A model generated the notes under the pieces. The model did no database searches and was not told the origin of the DNA. It saw only the letters and a list, made by a program, of their open reading frames with translations. DNA of 26,640 nucleotides from a virus. The translations under genes and the position numbers were made by a program. Below, one piece after another: positions 1-5,820 of the stretch (position 1 is its first letter; every line of letters begins with the position of its first letter). The DNA lies in the IMG/VR virus record IMGVR_UViG_3300021956_000068, positions 1-26,640 of that record; one strand, 5' to 3'.

Positions 1-61
1 AAAGCAAACTAAAAAGCGATTCTTTTTAATTTATTTTTAATTTTTTCAAAAAGGGGAAAAA

Positions 62-229
62 ATGAATTTTAAAAACGATCTAATAGTGTCCATATTTGGC
101 ATTTTATTTCTTGGATTTATTTTTGCCTGGAACGCAAAAATTGAATCAATACATGAATCAATGCAACATAATGAATCAGTTGAATACGACGAAATTTTAA
201 GAGAGGTGATGGTTGCAAAAAATGAATAA
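62..229 (+). CDS. Small single-span membrane protein (55 aa) of the lysis region
   Basis: An ATG preceded by AAGGGG (about 52-56) opens a 55-residue frame. The N-terminus MNFKND is followed by a hydrophobic stretch at about residues 7-23 (IVSIFGILFLGFIFAW), then a charged tail rich in Glu, so one membrane span is predicted with a short N-terminal side. It overlaps the start of the endolysin gene by about 8-17 bases, which suggests translational coupling. Its place in front of an endolysin fits a small holin, antiholin or spanin-type helper, but no family is recognised. The good ribosome site and overlap support it as real; function is open. Confidence 0.55.
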   Translation: MNFKNDLIVSIFGILFLGFIFAWNAKIESIHESMQHNESVEYDEILREVMVAKNE

Positions 230-686
230 AAAAAAGATGATTGCTCAATTACGTCTACATGAGGGGGAACGTTTAAAGCCGTATCGTTGCACTGCTGGGA
301 AACTGACAATAGGTGTAGGAAGGAATTTAGATGATAGGGGGCTAACATCAGATGAAATGGCATACTTATTTTCCGGCGGGATTACCGCCGATCAATCGGC
401 GTACCTCCTAAATAATGACATAGATTCCCACTGGACGGAGTTGCTAAAGAATCTTCCTTGGGTTGAAACACTAGACGAGATTAGACAGCACGTATTGCTA
501 GACATGGCATTCAATCTAGGAATATCCGGCTTATTGACATTTCGGCGTACATTAGGCCACATTAAGGCCGGCGACTACGCCTTGGCATCATCGGCAATGA
601 TGGATAGCAAGTGGGCTACGCAGGTAGGGCAACGGGCTAAACGACTTTCAAAAATGATGTTAACTGGGAAATCATATAAAGATTAA
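213..686 (+). CDS. T4-type endolysin (glycoside hydrolase family 24 lysozyme)
   Basis: This enzyme would cut the glycan strands of peptidoglycan to release phage. With the TTG start, residues 16-38 match the T4 lysozyme active-site region: H-E-G with catalytic Glu17, then R-C-T-A-G-K-L-T-I-G-V-G-R-N. Thr32 aligns with T4 Thr26, while Cys26 sits where T4 has Asp20; in T4 the Asp-to-Cys change is known to keep activity, and C-T-A-G-K occurs in many phage members. The length of 157 aa is normal for the family. There is no signal peptide, so export needs a holin. The start is uncertain: TTG at 213 lies close behind GAGAGGTG, ATG at 222 is the alternative. Confidence 0.93.
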   Translation: MQKMNKKKMIAQLRLHEGERLKPYRCTAGKLTIGVGRNLDDRGLTSDEMAYLFSGGITADQSAYLLNNDIDSHWTELLKNLPWVETLDEIRQHVLLDMAFNLGISGLLTFRRTLGHIKAGDYALASSAMMDSKWATQVGQRAKRLSKMMLTGKSYKD

Positions 687-770
687 ATTGAAAAAATTGA
701 ATATACCTGATAATTTTTTTCTTATGAAAAAGGGCCAATCAAAAAATAATAATCCTGAAAAAGGTCGAAC

Positions 771-1208
771 GTGAACGATACGACGGCAGATTGGATTTTC
801 AAGATTGGGAGTTGTCTTGGTGGAGTTGTTTCAGTTCTGGGAGGGATTGTGGTACGTGACCTATATTCGCGAATGAGTAGACTAGAGACATCGCACGACA
901 TGATAATTTCTGCAATTGCGTCAAGCAATAAAGAATTGACTGAAAAACTGCACGCGCAAGAAATAAAATTTAGCGAAATTCTTCACAAGGAAATCAGTGG
1001 GACGGTGACTGCAATCGATAATATGAAGGATATGGCCCGCACAACCTTCCACACGAAAGATGAGCATCAAAAAATGGCCGAACAATTCACGGACAAATTA
1101 AATGTGATCGTAAATCAGCTGAATACCACACAAAATATCCTCGCCTTGCTTGATACGCCACAAGCGAGAAGAGCAAGAAAAAATGCCAGACTAGGAACCA
1201 CGACATGA
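771..1208 (+). CDS. Membrane-anchored coiled-coil protein of the lysis cassette
   Basis: The 145-aa protein starts at a GTG behind AAAAAGG. Residues about 8-28 form a hydrophobic, glycine-rich span (I-G-S-C-L-G-G-V-V-S-V-L-G-G), and residues about 32-125 are a long polar helical region with heptad-like spacing, followed by a basic tail (R-R-A-R-K-N-A-R). The layout, one N-terminal span plus an extended coiled coil, is common in proteins next to phage holins and is compatible with an inner-membrane spanin, though no lysine-rich spanin signature is recognised. It overlaps the next gene in an ATGA junction, so the two are co-translated. Family not identified. Confidence 0.7.
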   Translation: MNDTTADWIFKIGSCLGGVVSVLGGIVVRDLYSRMSRLETSHDMIISAIASSNKELTEKLHAQEIKFSEILHKEISGTVTAIDNMKDMARTTFHTKDEHQKMAEQFTDKLNVIVNQLNTTQNILALLDTPQARRARKNARLGTTT

Positions 1209-1495
1209 CTATCCGAAAGAAAATTCAAGTACAAAAGCCCCAATCACTTTCTGTCGAATCAATCGACACATGGCAGAATAGACGCCGTATGACATGGGTG
1301 GCCGTAATCGTAGGCCTAATCATATATCCATGCGCGCTTTTTGTTGCGGGGGGTCTTTTCCCAAATGCCGGAAAGTTGGCCGAGTCGGTACAATTCTCGC
1401 TATACAGCCTCATTGGGGGTATAGTTCTCTCATATTTTGGCGGGGTGACCGCTGAGGACATAATCAAGCACCGGAGACGCAACAATGAGCAATAG
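1205..1495 (+). CDS. Putative holin-like membrane protein, two predicted spans
   Basis: The 96-aa product begins with a polar stretch ending W-Q-N-R-R-R-M, then a first hydrophobic segment (about residues 31-52, V-A-V-I-V-G-L-I-I-Y-P) and a second (about 64-82, L-I-G-G-I-V-L-S-Y-F-G-G-V), with a short basic tail (K-H-R-R-R-N). Such small proteins, with N-R-R-R-M before span one and a span ending in Y-x-G near the C-terminus, are typical of phage holin or holin-like genes next to the endolysin. It is joined to its neighbours by overlaps at both ends (4 and 11 bases). A role in membrane permeabilisation is inferred from position and topology only. Confidence 0.6.
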   Translation: MTIRKKIQVQKPQSLSVESIDTWQNRRRMTWVAVIVGLIIYPCALFVAGGLFPNAGKLAESVQFSLYSLIGGIVLSYFGGVTAEDIIKHRRRNNEQ

Positions 1496-1859
1496 AGACG
1501 AAGGCGAAATCAATCAGATCGCATCATCCATTACCAATATAATCGACATGGACGATGACGACGAATCAAAAAAAGCAACTAAAAAAGCCCGTGAGGCTTA
1601 CCGCCACATCACCATTCGTGGCGTTGCTGGCCTGGTATTGATTTCTTTTTTGGTGGGGGGTATCACATCATGCAGCATGATCAATTTTAGCGTGATGCGG
1701 TATCACGATTTGACTCTTGAGCGTGATTTAATGCAAAAAAAGCATGTCGATTCTGTTTTGAGTGCCAATCAAAATTCACTGGACGCCATGCGTGATTCCC
1801 TTGAAAAAATGGCCGTAAATAACATGGCATCATGGCAGTACGACTATGTTGAAAAATAA
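1485..1859 (+). CDS. Single-span protein with coiled-coil tail, spanin-like
   Basis: Of 124 residues, the first 40 are polar and acidic (D-M-D-D-D-D-E-S-K-K), residues about 46-66 form one membrane span, and the remainder is a helical, coiled-coil-like tail (L-E-R-D-L-M-Q-K-K... L-E-K-M-A). The order, N-in span followed by an extended helix, fits an inner-membrane spanin or a phage accessory membrane protein. The end of the span reads I-T-S-C (Cys63), which matches a lipobox, but it lies behind 40 polar residues, so it would not be a normal lipoprotein signal unless translation starts inside. It overlaps the holin-like gene by 11 bases. Family not recognised. Confidence 0.65.
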   Translation: MSNRDEGEINQIASSITNIIDMDDDDESKKATKKAREAYRHITIRGVAGLVLISFLVGGITSCSMINFSVMRYHDLTLERDLMQKKHVDSVLSANQNSLDAMRDSLEKMAVNNMASWQYDYVEK

Positions 1860-2049
1860 ACAGACAATATCTTCATTTTTTTTAGTTGTTTCCAAAATGG
1901 AAACAAGTAAATGGGTAGATAGAATGTGGCGATATTATGTTTTTTTCTGCTGGGGCATGCTTTTTTATTGTATTTGTTTTAATGCTTCAGTTTTTTTGTG
2001 CTTATTTTATTTTTTTTCTTGCTTGATAAACTTTTTAGTAAAAGACTAA
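1846..2049 (+). CDS. Doubtful small membrane ORF (67 aa)
   Basis: This frame begins 14 bases inside the previous gene and would encode a protein rich in Phe, Cys and aromatic residues, with hydrophobic stretches at about residues 9-17 and 29-64. The composition mirrors the T-rich DNA, there is no clear ribosome site, and a 21-bp palindrome (1886-1906) lies inside it. It could be a last lysis-cassette membrane protein, or simply non-coding DNA containing regulatory sequence. No family is recognised. If it is not a gene, positions 1860-2109 form a 250-base intergenic region between convergent operons. Confidence 0.25.
   Translation: MLKNKQTISSFFLVVSKMETSKWVDRMWRYYVFFCWGMLFYCICFNASVFLCLFYFFSCLINFLVKD
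1886..1906. repeat. Perfect 21-bp palindrome, operator-like
   Basis: The arms TTGTTTCC and GGAAACAA pair perfectly around the 5-base centre AAAAT. It is not followed by a T run on either strand (the + strand continues GTAAATGGG, the - strand CTAAAAAAAA), so a Rho-independent terminator is unlikely. The form, an odd-centred dyad with 8-bp half-sites, is that of a dimeric repressor operator. It is different from the ATATCAT palindrome of the pentapeptide promoters. Confidence 0.45.
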
Positions 2050-2109
2050 ATGCCGAAAAATAGTCACCCGGATATCATCCCCCCCATATATTTCTCACGG
2101 CTCTGGTTA

Positions 2110-3339
2110 TTATAAATTTGGCAATCCACCTAAATGACCTTGCCGATAACGTTTGTTAACATCGGTACGGGATGATAGGCCTTCAAATTCTATAAAAGAA
2201 TACAATGTTGATTTGTTACAGTGTTTTTCGACCACCCACATTTCATCTAGCCTTAATATGGACTGCGTCATAACAGATTGGTTCTGGGTTGTAAAAATCA
2301 GCTGAGACCGAGTTTTTGGCCCACAGTAGCTTAGACATAGGTCAATTAATGCCTTAAATAAATCGTTGTGAAAATTTTGGCCAAACTCGTCTATTACGAG
2401 TACTATTTTTTTGTCTTTTAATTGCATTAATATAATAAGAAATCTAATTAGCTCAATAGTTCCGCTCGATAATTGGTCTGCAGATAATCTAACCTCGCCA
2501 CCAGTATGATCTCTGTATATAGTCATTAGTTCTCTGTGGCCGAATTGATTTGGTCCGATATCGAGCCTAATTATTCCGGTATCGAGGGAATAAAGCCACT
2601 CAGCTAACTGTTTAGATTTGATCGGGTCATCAATTATATCCCATATTTTACCGCCATACAGAACATCAAGCTTTACGGGAAAGGGAAACCCCAACATTCG
2701 CTGGAATGAGTTTTGGTTTAACACAAAAAGCATCTTAAACCACTCTATAATGTCATCGTATTCCCATATCCACCCACCTAGTGTGCTGTCGATAACGGAT
2801 CTACCTATCTTGTCAGAACATAAATTCAAAAACAATTTATTCGTTTCAGTTTTTTTGCCAATTAACCTAAATTTCTCAAGTCTTTCATCACATTTCAAAT
2901 GTGGAAAATGGTATTTTTGCGTTAAGTCTGACGCAACCTCTCGGCCAAACAGACAAATGGACTTGTTTGCTCTTATTTCGCTGAGTTCTTCGTTGATAAT
3001 ACGTTCCTTTGTCATGTAAACTGTATAGACATATACCCGATCGTTAATGAGCATTTCTAGCTCAATTTTAGTTGGCTCATTATTCGAGCTAAAAGCATAA
3101 GCAATGACACTTGATGCGGTGTGCCCATTTATAACCATGTTCTGAATAAGCCTTATCGCTTCAATTAGGTTGGTTTTGCCAGATGCATTTGGCCCAAATA
3201 TGGCCGCAATGGGGCTAACGGCTAGCCGTCCTTTTTTGGGTATGCGATCACGATGGATACGTTCTTTTGATGCCACCAGTACCCATGGGGTTTCATCTTT
3301 AAACGACATCCAATTTTTCACGGTTAAGCTTAAAATCAT
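2110..3339 (-). CDS. AAA/ABC-type ATPase of the COG1106 (AAA15/21) family, candidate defence protein
   Basis: The 409-aa protein has the full ATPase outline: an N-terminal beta region (I-L-S-L-T-V-K-N-W-M-S-F), Walker A G-P-N-A-S-G-K-T at 49-56, a long helical middle region, ABC signature L-S-S-G-T at 290-294 and Walker B I-V-L-V-I-D-E-F at 312-319. At the switch position, where the family usually has T-T-H-N, this protein has T-T-Q-N (Gln352). The C-terminus (W-V-V-E-K ... L-Y-S-F) matches the family's closing module. COG1106 ATPases often occur with RloB or in abortive-infection loci; no RloB partner is present here. GGAGG lies 5-6 bases before the ATG. It is the last gene of the leftward block, between the lysis genes and the pentapeptide genes. 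Function in superinfection exclusion is inference. Confidence 0.85.
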   Translation of the reverse strand: MILSLTVKNWMSFKDETPWVLVASKERIHRDRIPKKGRLAVSPIAAIFGPNASGKTNLIEAIRLIQNMVINGHTASSVIAYAFSSNNEPTKIELEMLINDRVYVYTVYMTKERIINEELSEIRANKSICLFGREVASDLTQKYHFPHLKCDERLEKFRLIGKKTETNKLFLNLCSDKIGRSVIDSTLGGWIWEYDDIIEWFKMLFVLNQNSFQRMLGFPFPVKLDVLYGGKIWDIIDDPIKSKQLAEWLYSLDTGIIRLDIGPNQFGHRELMTIYRDHTGGEVRLSADQLSSGTIELIRFLIILMQLKDKKIVLVIDEFGQNFHNDLFKALIDLCLSYCGPKTRSQLIFTTQNQSVMTQSILRLDEMWVVEKHCNKSTLYSFIEFEGLSSRTDVNKRYRQGHLGGLPNL

Positions 3340-3381
3340 CTGACTACCTCCATTACTTCTTCTACATCAACTTATACGGCT

Positions 3382-3409
3382 ATTACATCATTAATACTTA
3401 GTCGGGCAA
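3382..3409 (-). promoter_or_regulatory. Weak promoter candidate for the ATPase gene
   Basis: On the - strand TTGCCC, a 16-base spacer and TGTAAT precede the ATPase gene by about 45 bases. The half-site next to the -10 (ACATCATTAAT on the + strand) sits at the same offset as ATATCATTAAT in the four strong pentapeptide promoters, but the second half-site is missing. The -35 overlaps the 3' end of the 94-aa gene. This looks like a decayed or weaker member of the same promoter set. Confidence 0.4.
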
Positions 3410-3682
3410 AGACATGATGTCATCATACATTCTGGTCAAGCTCTCATTGAATTGATCTCTGATGCTAATATGGATATACATTGGTGACTCGTCGTACTGA
3501 CGTATGATGGTATCAACAATATTATACATGTCCGGTTGCATGTGTGGTTGGGCCTGTGCATTGCTTGGCCTAATTTCGTTTATGGCAGTTGATGCCATGC
3601 TCGCTGCACGGGCCCTTACATCCTGAAAAATAGAATGTGATTGAGCTAGATTTTTTAAGTTATTTTTTTTATCGATTTCCAT
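3398..3682 (-). CDS. Hypothetical protein, 94 aa
   Basis: No family is recognised. The N-terminus is basic and polar (M-E-I-D-K-K-N-N-L-K), the middle is Ala- and Gln-rich (A-A-S-M-A-S-T-A, then N-A-Q-A-Q-P-H-M-Q-P), and the C-terminal half looks like a folded helical region (Y-N-I-V-D-T-I-I-R-Q-Y-D). There is no membrane segment. The ribosome site is poor (only an A-rich tract before ATG) and a stable hairpin lies between it and the upstream 63-aa gene. Same strand and close spacing place it in the leftward accessory operon. Confidence 0.5.
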   Translation of the reverse strand: MEIDKKNNLKNLAQSHSIFQDVRARAASMASTAINEIRPSNAQAQPHMQPDMYNIVDTIIRQYDESPMYIHISIRDQFNESLTRMYDDIMSLPD

Positions 3683-3698
3683 TTTTACTTTTTTTCAT

Positions 3699-3713
3699 GG
3701 CCCAATATGGGCC
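3699..3713. other. GC-rich intergenic hairpin
   Basis: GGCCCA and TGGGCC form a perfect 6-bp stem around ATA. It starts five bases beyond the stop of the 63-aa gene and stands out in AT-rich surroundings. On the - strand the hairpin is followed by ATGAAAAAAAG rather than T residues, so it is not a standard terminator; it could be an RNA-stabilising, processing or attenuating structure between two genes, or a protein-binding dyad. Confidence 0.45.
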
Positions 3714-3717
3714 GTAA

Positions 3718-3909
3718 TTAATCATTGTATTTTTTCGTGGGGTCATAATAAAGATCATCATCATCCCACACAGACGGCTTATCATCATTATCATAATAAA
3801 TCTCTAGTACCTCCCTTGCATTTTGAACCATCCGATCCACCATTACCTCTTCTTTATGTCTATCATAAACTTCAATGTAATTCATACCGCATACGTCTAG
3901 ATCGTTCAT
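3718..3909 (-). CDS. Small acidic hypothetical protein, 63 aa
   Basis: The protein is strongly acidic, with D-N-D-D-K-P-S-V-W-D-D-D-D-L-Y-Y-D in the C-terminal half and a helical N-terminal half (H-K-E-E-V-M-V-D-R-M-V-Q-N-A-R-E). AGAAGGGAT before the ATG is a good ribosome site. It follows a pentapeptide gene by 18 bases and is probably transcribed with it from the promoter at 4337-4365. No family recognised. The charge would be compatible with a DNA-mimic or a small binding partner, but nothing in the sequence proves this. Confidence 0.55.
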   Translation of the reverse strand: MNDLDVCGMNYIEVYDRHKEEVMVDRMVQNAREVLEIYYDNDDKPSVWDDDDLYYDPTKKYND

Positions 3910-3927
3910 ATCTTAATCCCTTCTAAT

Positions 3928-4308
3928 TTATAATGAAACGAATGAATTATCAAAATATGACTCTTGGTAGCTTCGTAGATAATCGATGTTATCGGATGCC
4001 GTTTTATAGAAAAATGCATTGGCAAATGATGTTTTTTTAAGGATAGCCCCACGTAAATCTGCCCGGCTCAAATCAGCCATGACGAATCTTGCAGACGTAA
4101 GGTCAGCCCCTTTTAAGTCAGCACCATCTAATTGAGCCCAAATTAAATCAGCCCCTTTTAAGTCAGCACCACCTAATTGAGCGCAAATTAAATCAGCCTT
4201 ACTTAAATCTAATCGAAAATCACTTACATCATTTCCAGTATCAATCCACGCCTCAAGTTGCCGTTCTCGCTCTGCTTCAAGTTCATCGATATTTTTTATT
4301 GTTATCAT
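3928..4308 (-). CDS. Pentapeptide-repeat protein A, 126 aa
   Basis: The start is the ATG at 4308, just behind GGAGG; the longer open frame upstream is only the translated promoter. The family N-cap comes first (I-K-N-I-D-E-L-E-A-E-R-E-R-Q, then W-I-D-T-G), followed from about residue 34 by some ten pentapeptides of A-D/Q-L-x-x type (A-D-L-K-G, A-D-L-T-S). Such repeats fold into a right-handed beta-helix. After about residue 97 the repeats stop and an unrelated aromatic, acidic tail follows (S-Y-Q-E-S-Y-F-D-N), so the usual C-cap of its relatives is absent. It has its own strong promoter. Some pentapeptide proteins (Qnr, MfpA) mimic DNA and bind gyrase; that role here is only a possibility. 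Confidence 0.85.
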   Translation of the reverse strand: MITIKNIDELEAERERQLEAWIDTGNDVSDFRLDLSKADLICAQLGGADLKGADLIWAQLDGADLKGADLTSARFVMADLSRADLRGAILKKTSFANAFFYKTASDNIDYLRSYQESYFDNSFVSL

Positions 4309-4336
4309 TTCTCTACCTCCATAATTTGATGGGACT

Positions 4337-4365
4337 ATTATATCATTAATATGATATGGTGTCAA
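4337..4365 (-). promoter_or_regulatory. Near-perfect sigma70 promoter with palindromic operator (copy 1)
   Basis: Read leftward: TTGACA (4365-4360), 17-base spacer, TATAAT (4342-4337). The spacer and -10 hold the 18-bp palindrome ATATCAT-TAAT-ATGATAT (4340-4357). A run of A (T on the + strand, 4371-4380) lies upstream of the -35 like an UP element. The GGAGG of the gene at 4308 follows about 17 bases after the -10. The -35 and spacer also encode the last residues and stop of the upstream gene (stop at 4346). Confidence 0.9.
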
Positions 4366-5125
4366 CAGTTATTTTTTTTTCATCGAGATCTTTCACAACG
4401 AATTCCTTCATAAATTTTTTGGTGTAGAGATCTTTCACAACGAATTCCTTCATAAATTTTTTGGTGTAGAGATCTTTCACAACGAATCCCTTCATAAATT
4501 TTTGGGTGTAGAGATCAGCCAACATATCCCATTGCGATTGCGTGATGATGGTGTCTTTGATTTTTGCTCCGCACAACTTTGCCCCTTTCAAATCGGCGCC
4601 CCTTAAATCTGCAAACTTTAAATTGGCCTTATTAAAATTGGCATCGGATAAAATTGCCAATCTTAAATCGGTCCTTTCTAAATTGGCCCCCATCAAATTG
4701 GCCCCACTAAAATTAGACTTAATAAACTTTGCGCAGCGAAAATTACCGCTTCTTAAGTCAGTGTGTCGAAAACTTGCTCCACTAAAATTGCATCCATGAG
4801 TAAATGTGGCTTTTTTTAAGGTGGAATAGTCAAAAATTGAGTCCCCTTTTGACCTGACAAAATAAGCCCCCGTCAAATCGGCCCCATAAAAATTAGTGCC
4901 TATCAGACTACACAGAGAGAAATAAGCCCCAATGATATCTGCCTTTTTGAATTGCGATTCCCCCAAATCAGTCTTAATAAATTGAATTAACATTAATTTT
5001 GTAGAATTAAAAGTTGCTCTTTTTAAATCAACTTTTGAAAAGACGCATTTTTTTATTGTTGATTTGGTGAAATCTGCCCCACTAATATTTAAATTCCTAT
5101 CGAATGTTACCCGGCATAATTCCAT
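4346..5125 (-). CDS. Pentapeptide-repeat protein B with triplicated C-terminal motif, 259 aa
   Basis: Residues about 5-185 are pentapeptides, at first degenerate (F-S-K-V-D, L-K-R-A-T) and later regular (F-S-G-A-N, L-M-G-A-N, A-D-L-R-G). They end in the family C-cap (I-K-D-T-I-I-T-Q-S-Q-W-D). The last 60 residues hold a 14-residue motif related to the C-cap end, D-L-Y-T-K-K-F-M-K-E-F-V-V-K, three times in tandem. The final codons and stop are formed by the next gene's promoter. There is no ribosome site and no N-cap; the N-cap seems to lie on the preceding 77-aa ORF in another frame, so this is probably the larger part of a split gene, possibly translated by re-initiation at the 19-base overlap. 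Confidence 0.75.
   Translation of the reverse strand: MELCRVTFDRNLNISGADFTKSTIKKCVFSKVDLKRATFNSTKLMLIQFIKTDLGESQFKKADIIGAYFSLCSLIGTNFYGADLTGAYFVRSKGDSIFDYSTLKKATFTHGCNFSGASFRHTDLRSGNFRCAKFIKSNFSGANLMGANLERTDLRLAILSDANFNKANLKFADLRGADLKGAKLCGAKIKDTIITQSQWDMLADLYTQKFMKGFVVKDLYTKKFMKEFVVKDLYTKKFMKEFVVKDLDEKKITVDTISY
4385..4510. repeat. Three tandem 42-bp repeats inside a gene
   Basis: Units at 4385-4426, 4427-4468 and 4469-4510 are each 42 bp. The first two are identical and the third differs at two positions (ATTCC to ATCCC, and one T to G in the T run). Because 42 is a multiple of three, the reading frame stays open and the unit encodes 14 residues, ending F-V-V-K on the - strand. The near-identity points to recent expansion. 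Confidence 0.95.
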
Positions 5126-5340
5126 GTTACACTACGAGCGTTTTTAAAGTTAATTTCATTCCATGGCCAAACTTCACATGGCATAAATAATAACTCACCC
5201 CCGACGTTAAATGAAAAATTACTGAAATCCAATAAAAAATCATATTTTTTACCGTCGGCAAGCCACTTGTCATACTGCGTTTTTACCTCATCTTTAATAT
5301 CATAATATTTGCGAAATAACTTAATTTTTTTTGATTTCAT
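5107..5340 (-). CDS. N-cap fragment of a pentapeptide protein, 77 aa
   Basis: The sequence K-D-E-V-K-T-Q-Y-D-K-W-L-A-D-G, followed by Y-D-F-L-L-D-F-S-N, aligns with the N-cap of its neighbours (E-A-E-R-x-R-Q-x-x-A-W, D-F-x-L-x-L). No regular repeats follow before the stop at 5107. The frame ends 19 bases inside the next ORF, which continues with pentapeptides in the -1 frame. AGGAG precedes its ATG and it overlaps the upstream gene as ATGA. The simplest reading is that this and the 259-aa ORF are one gene interrupted by a one-base deletion or a sequencing error. A separate small protein or programmed frameshift is less likely, since no slippery heptamer is seen. Confidence 0.6.
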   Translation of the reverse strand: MKSKKIKLFRKYYDIKDEVKTQYDKWLADGKKYDFLLDFSNFSFNVGGELLFMPCEVWPWNEINFKNARSVTWNYAG

Positions 5341-5789
5341 ATTTTTTCTCCTAATAATTTTTTGACAAATCCCAAATCGTTTATGCTTTTTTGAATGGAT
5401 TCTCTTAATGGCATTGTTATTGTTGGGGTTGCGTCATCATGACTTGAGTACACCATTATTGTTGCTGAATCTGACACAATGCAACCATCAAAGCCTATCA
5501 CCATCTCATCGGCGTCATCTGCTGCTACGATATACTCAATATCACCTTGAATATTCCCTCGCACAATATTGACGCCCCCATATACCAAGCCAAGATCGAT
5601 TTTTTGTGACGCAGGGACTCGGACCCCATCAATATCTACCTGGTTAAGCCAGGAGTAGCCATCTTCATCTACGTTTAACCCCCAATCGTACCCTGTACAT
5701 TTCCCAATATACAAATTTTTCAAACCTGACCTTAATTTTGCTGTGTATTTACCACAGGTTTTTTTATAATAATTGCTTGTAAATATCAT
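5337..5789 (-). CDS. Hypothetical protein in the pentapeptide operon, 150 aa
   Basis: The start is set at the ATG at 5789, behind AAGGAG; upstream codons in the open frame lack a ribosome site. The protein has a Lys/Tyr-rich N-terminus (S-N-Y-Y-K-K-T-C-G-K-Y), a glycine- and valine-rich middle that looks like beta strands (L-G-L-V-Y-G-G-V-N-I-V-R-G-N-I), an acidic patch (A-A-D-D-A-D-E) and a helical end. There is no signal, membrane span or pentapeptide repeat. It lies 31 bases after a pentapeptide gene and overlaps the next ORF by four bases, so it is co-transcribed with two family members. Its function is unknown. Confidence 0.65.
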   Translation of the reverse strand: MIFTSNYYKKTCGKYTAKLRSGLKNLYIGKCTGYDWGLNVDEDGYSWLNQVDIDGVRVPASQKIDLGLVYGGVNIVRGNIQGDIEYIVAADDADEMVIGFDGCIVSDSATIMVYSSHDDATPTITMPLRESIQKSINDLGFVKKLLGEKI

Positions 5790-5820
5790 TTTTTTTTTTC
5801 TCCTTATTTCAAAAATCAAA

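Noticed and set aside
724-774. 16-codon frame ending in the GTG start of the membrane/coiled-coil gene
   Set aside because: No ribosome site and a low-complexity Lys/Asn product; the overlap is probably chance.
2618-3019. 133-aa open frame opposite the ATPase gene
   Set aside because: Lies entirely within the clear ATPase coding sequence on the other strand, with an unnatural composition.
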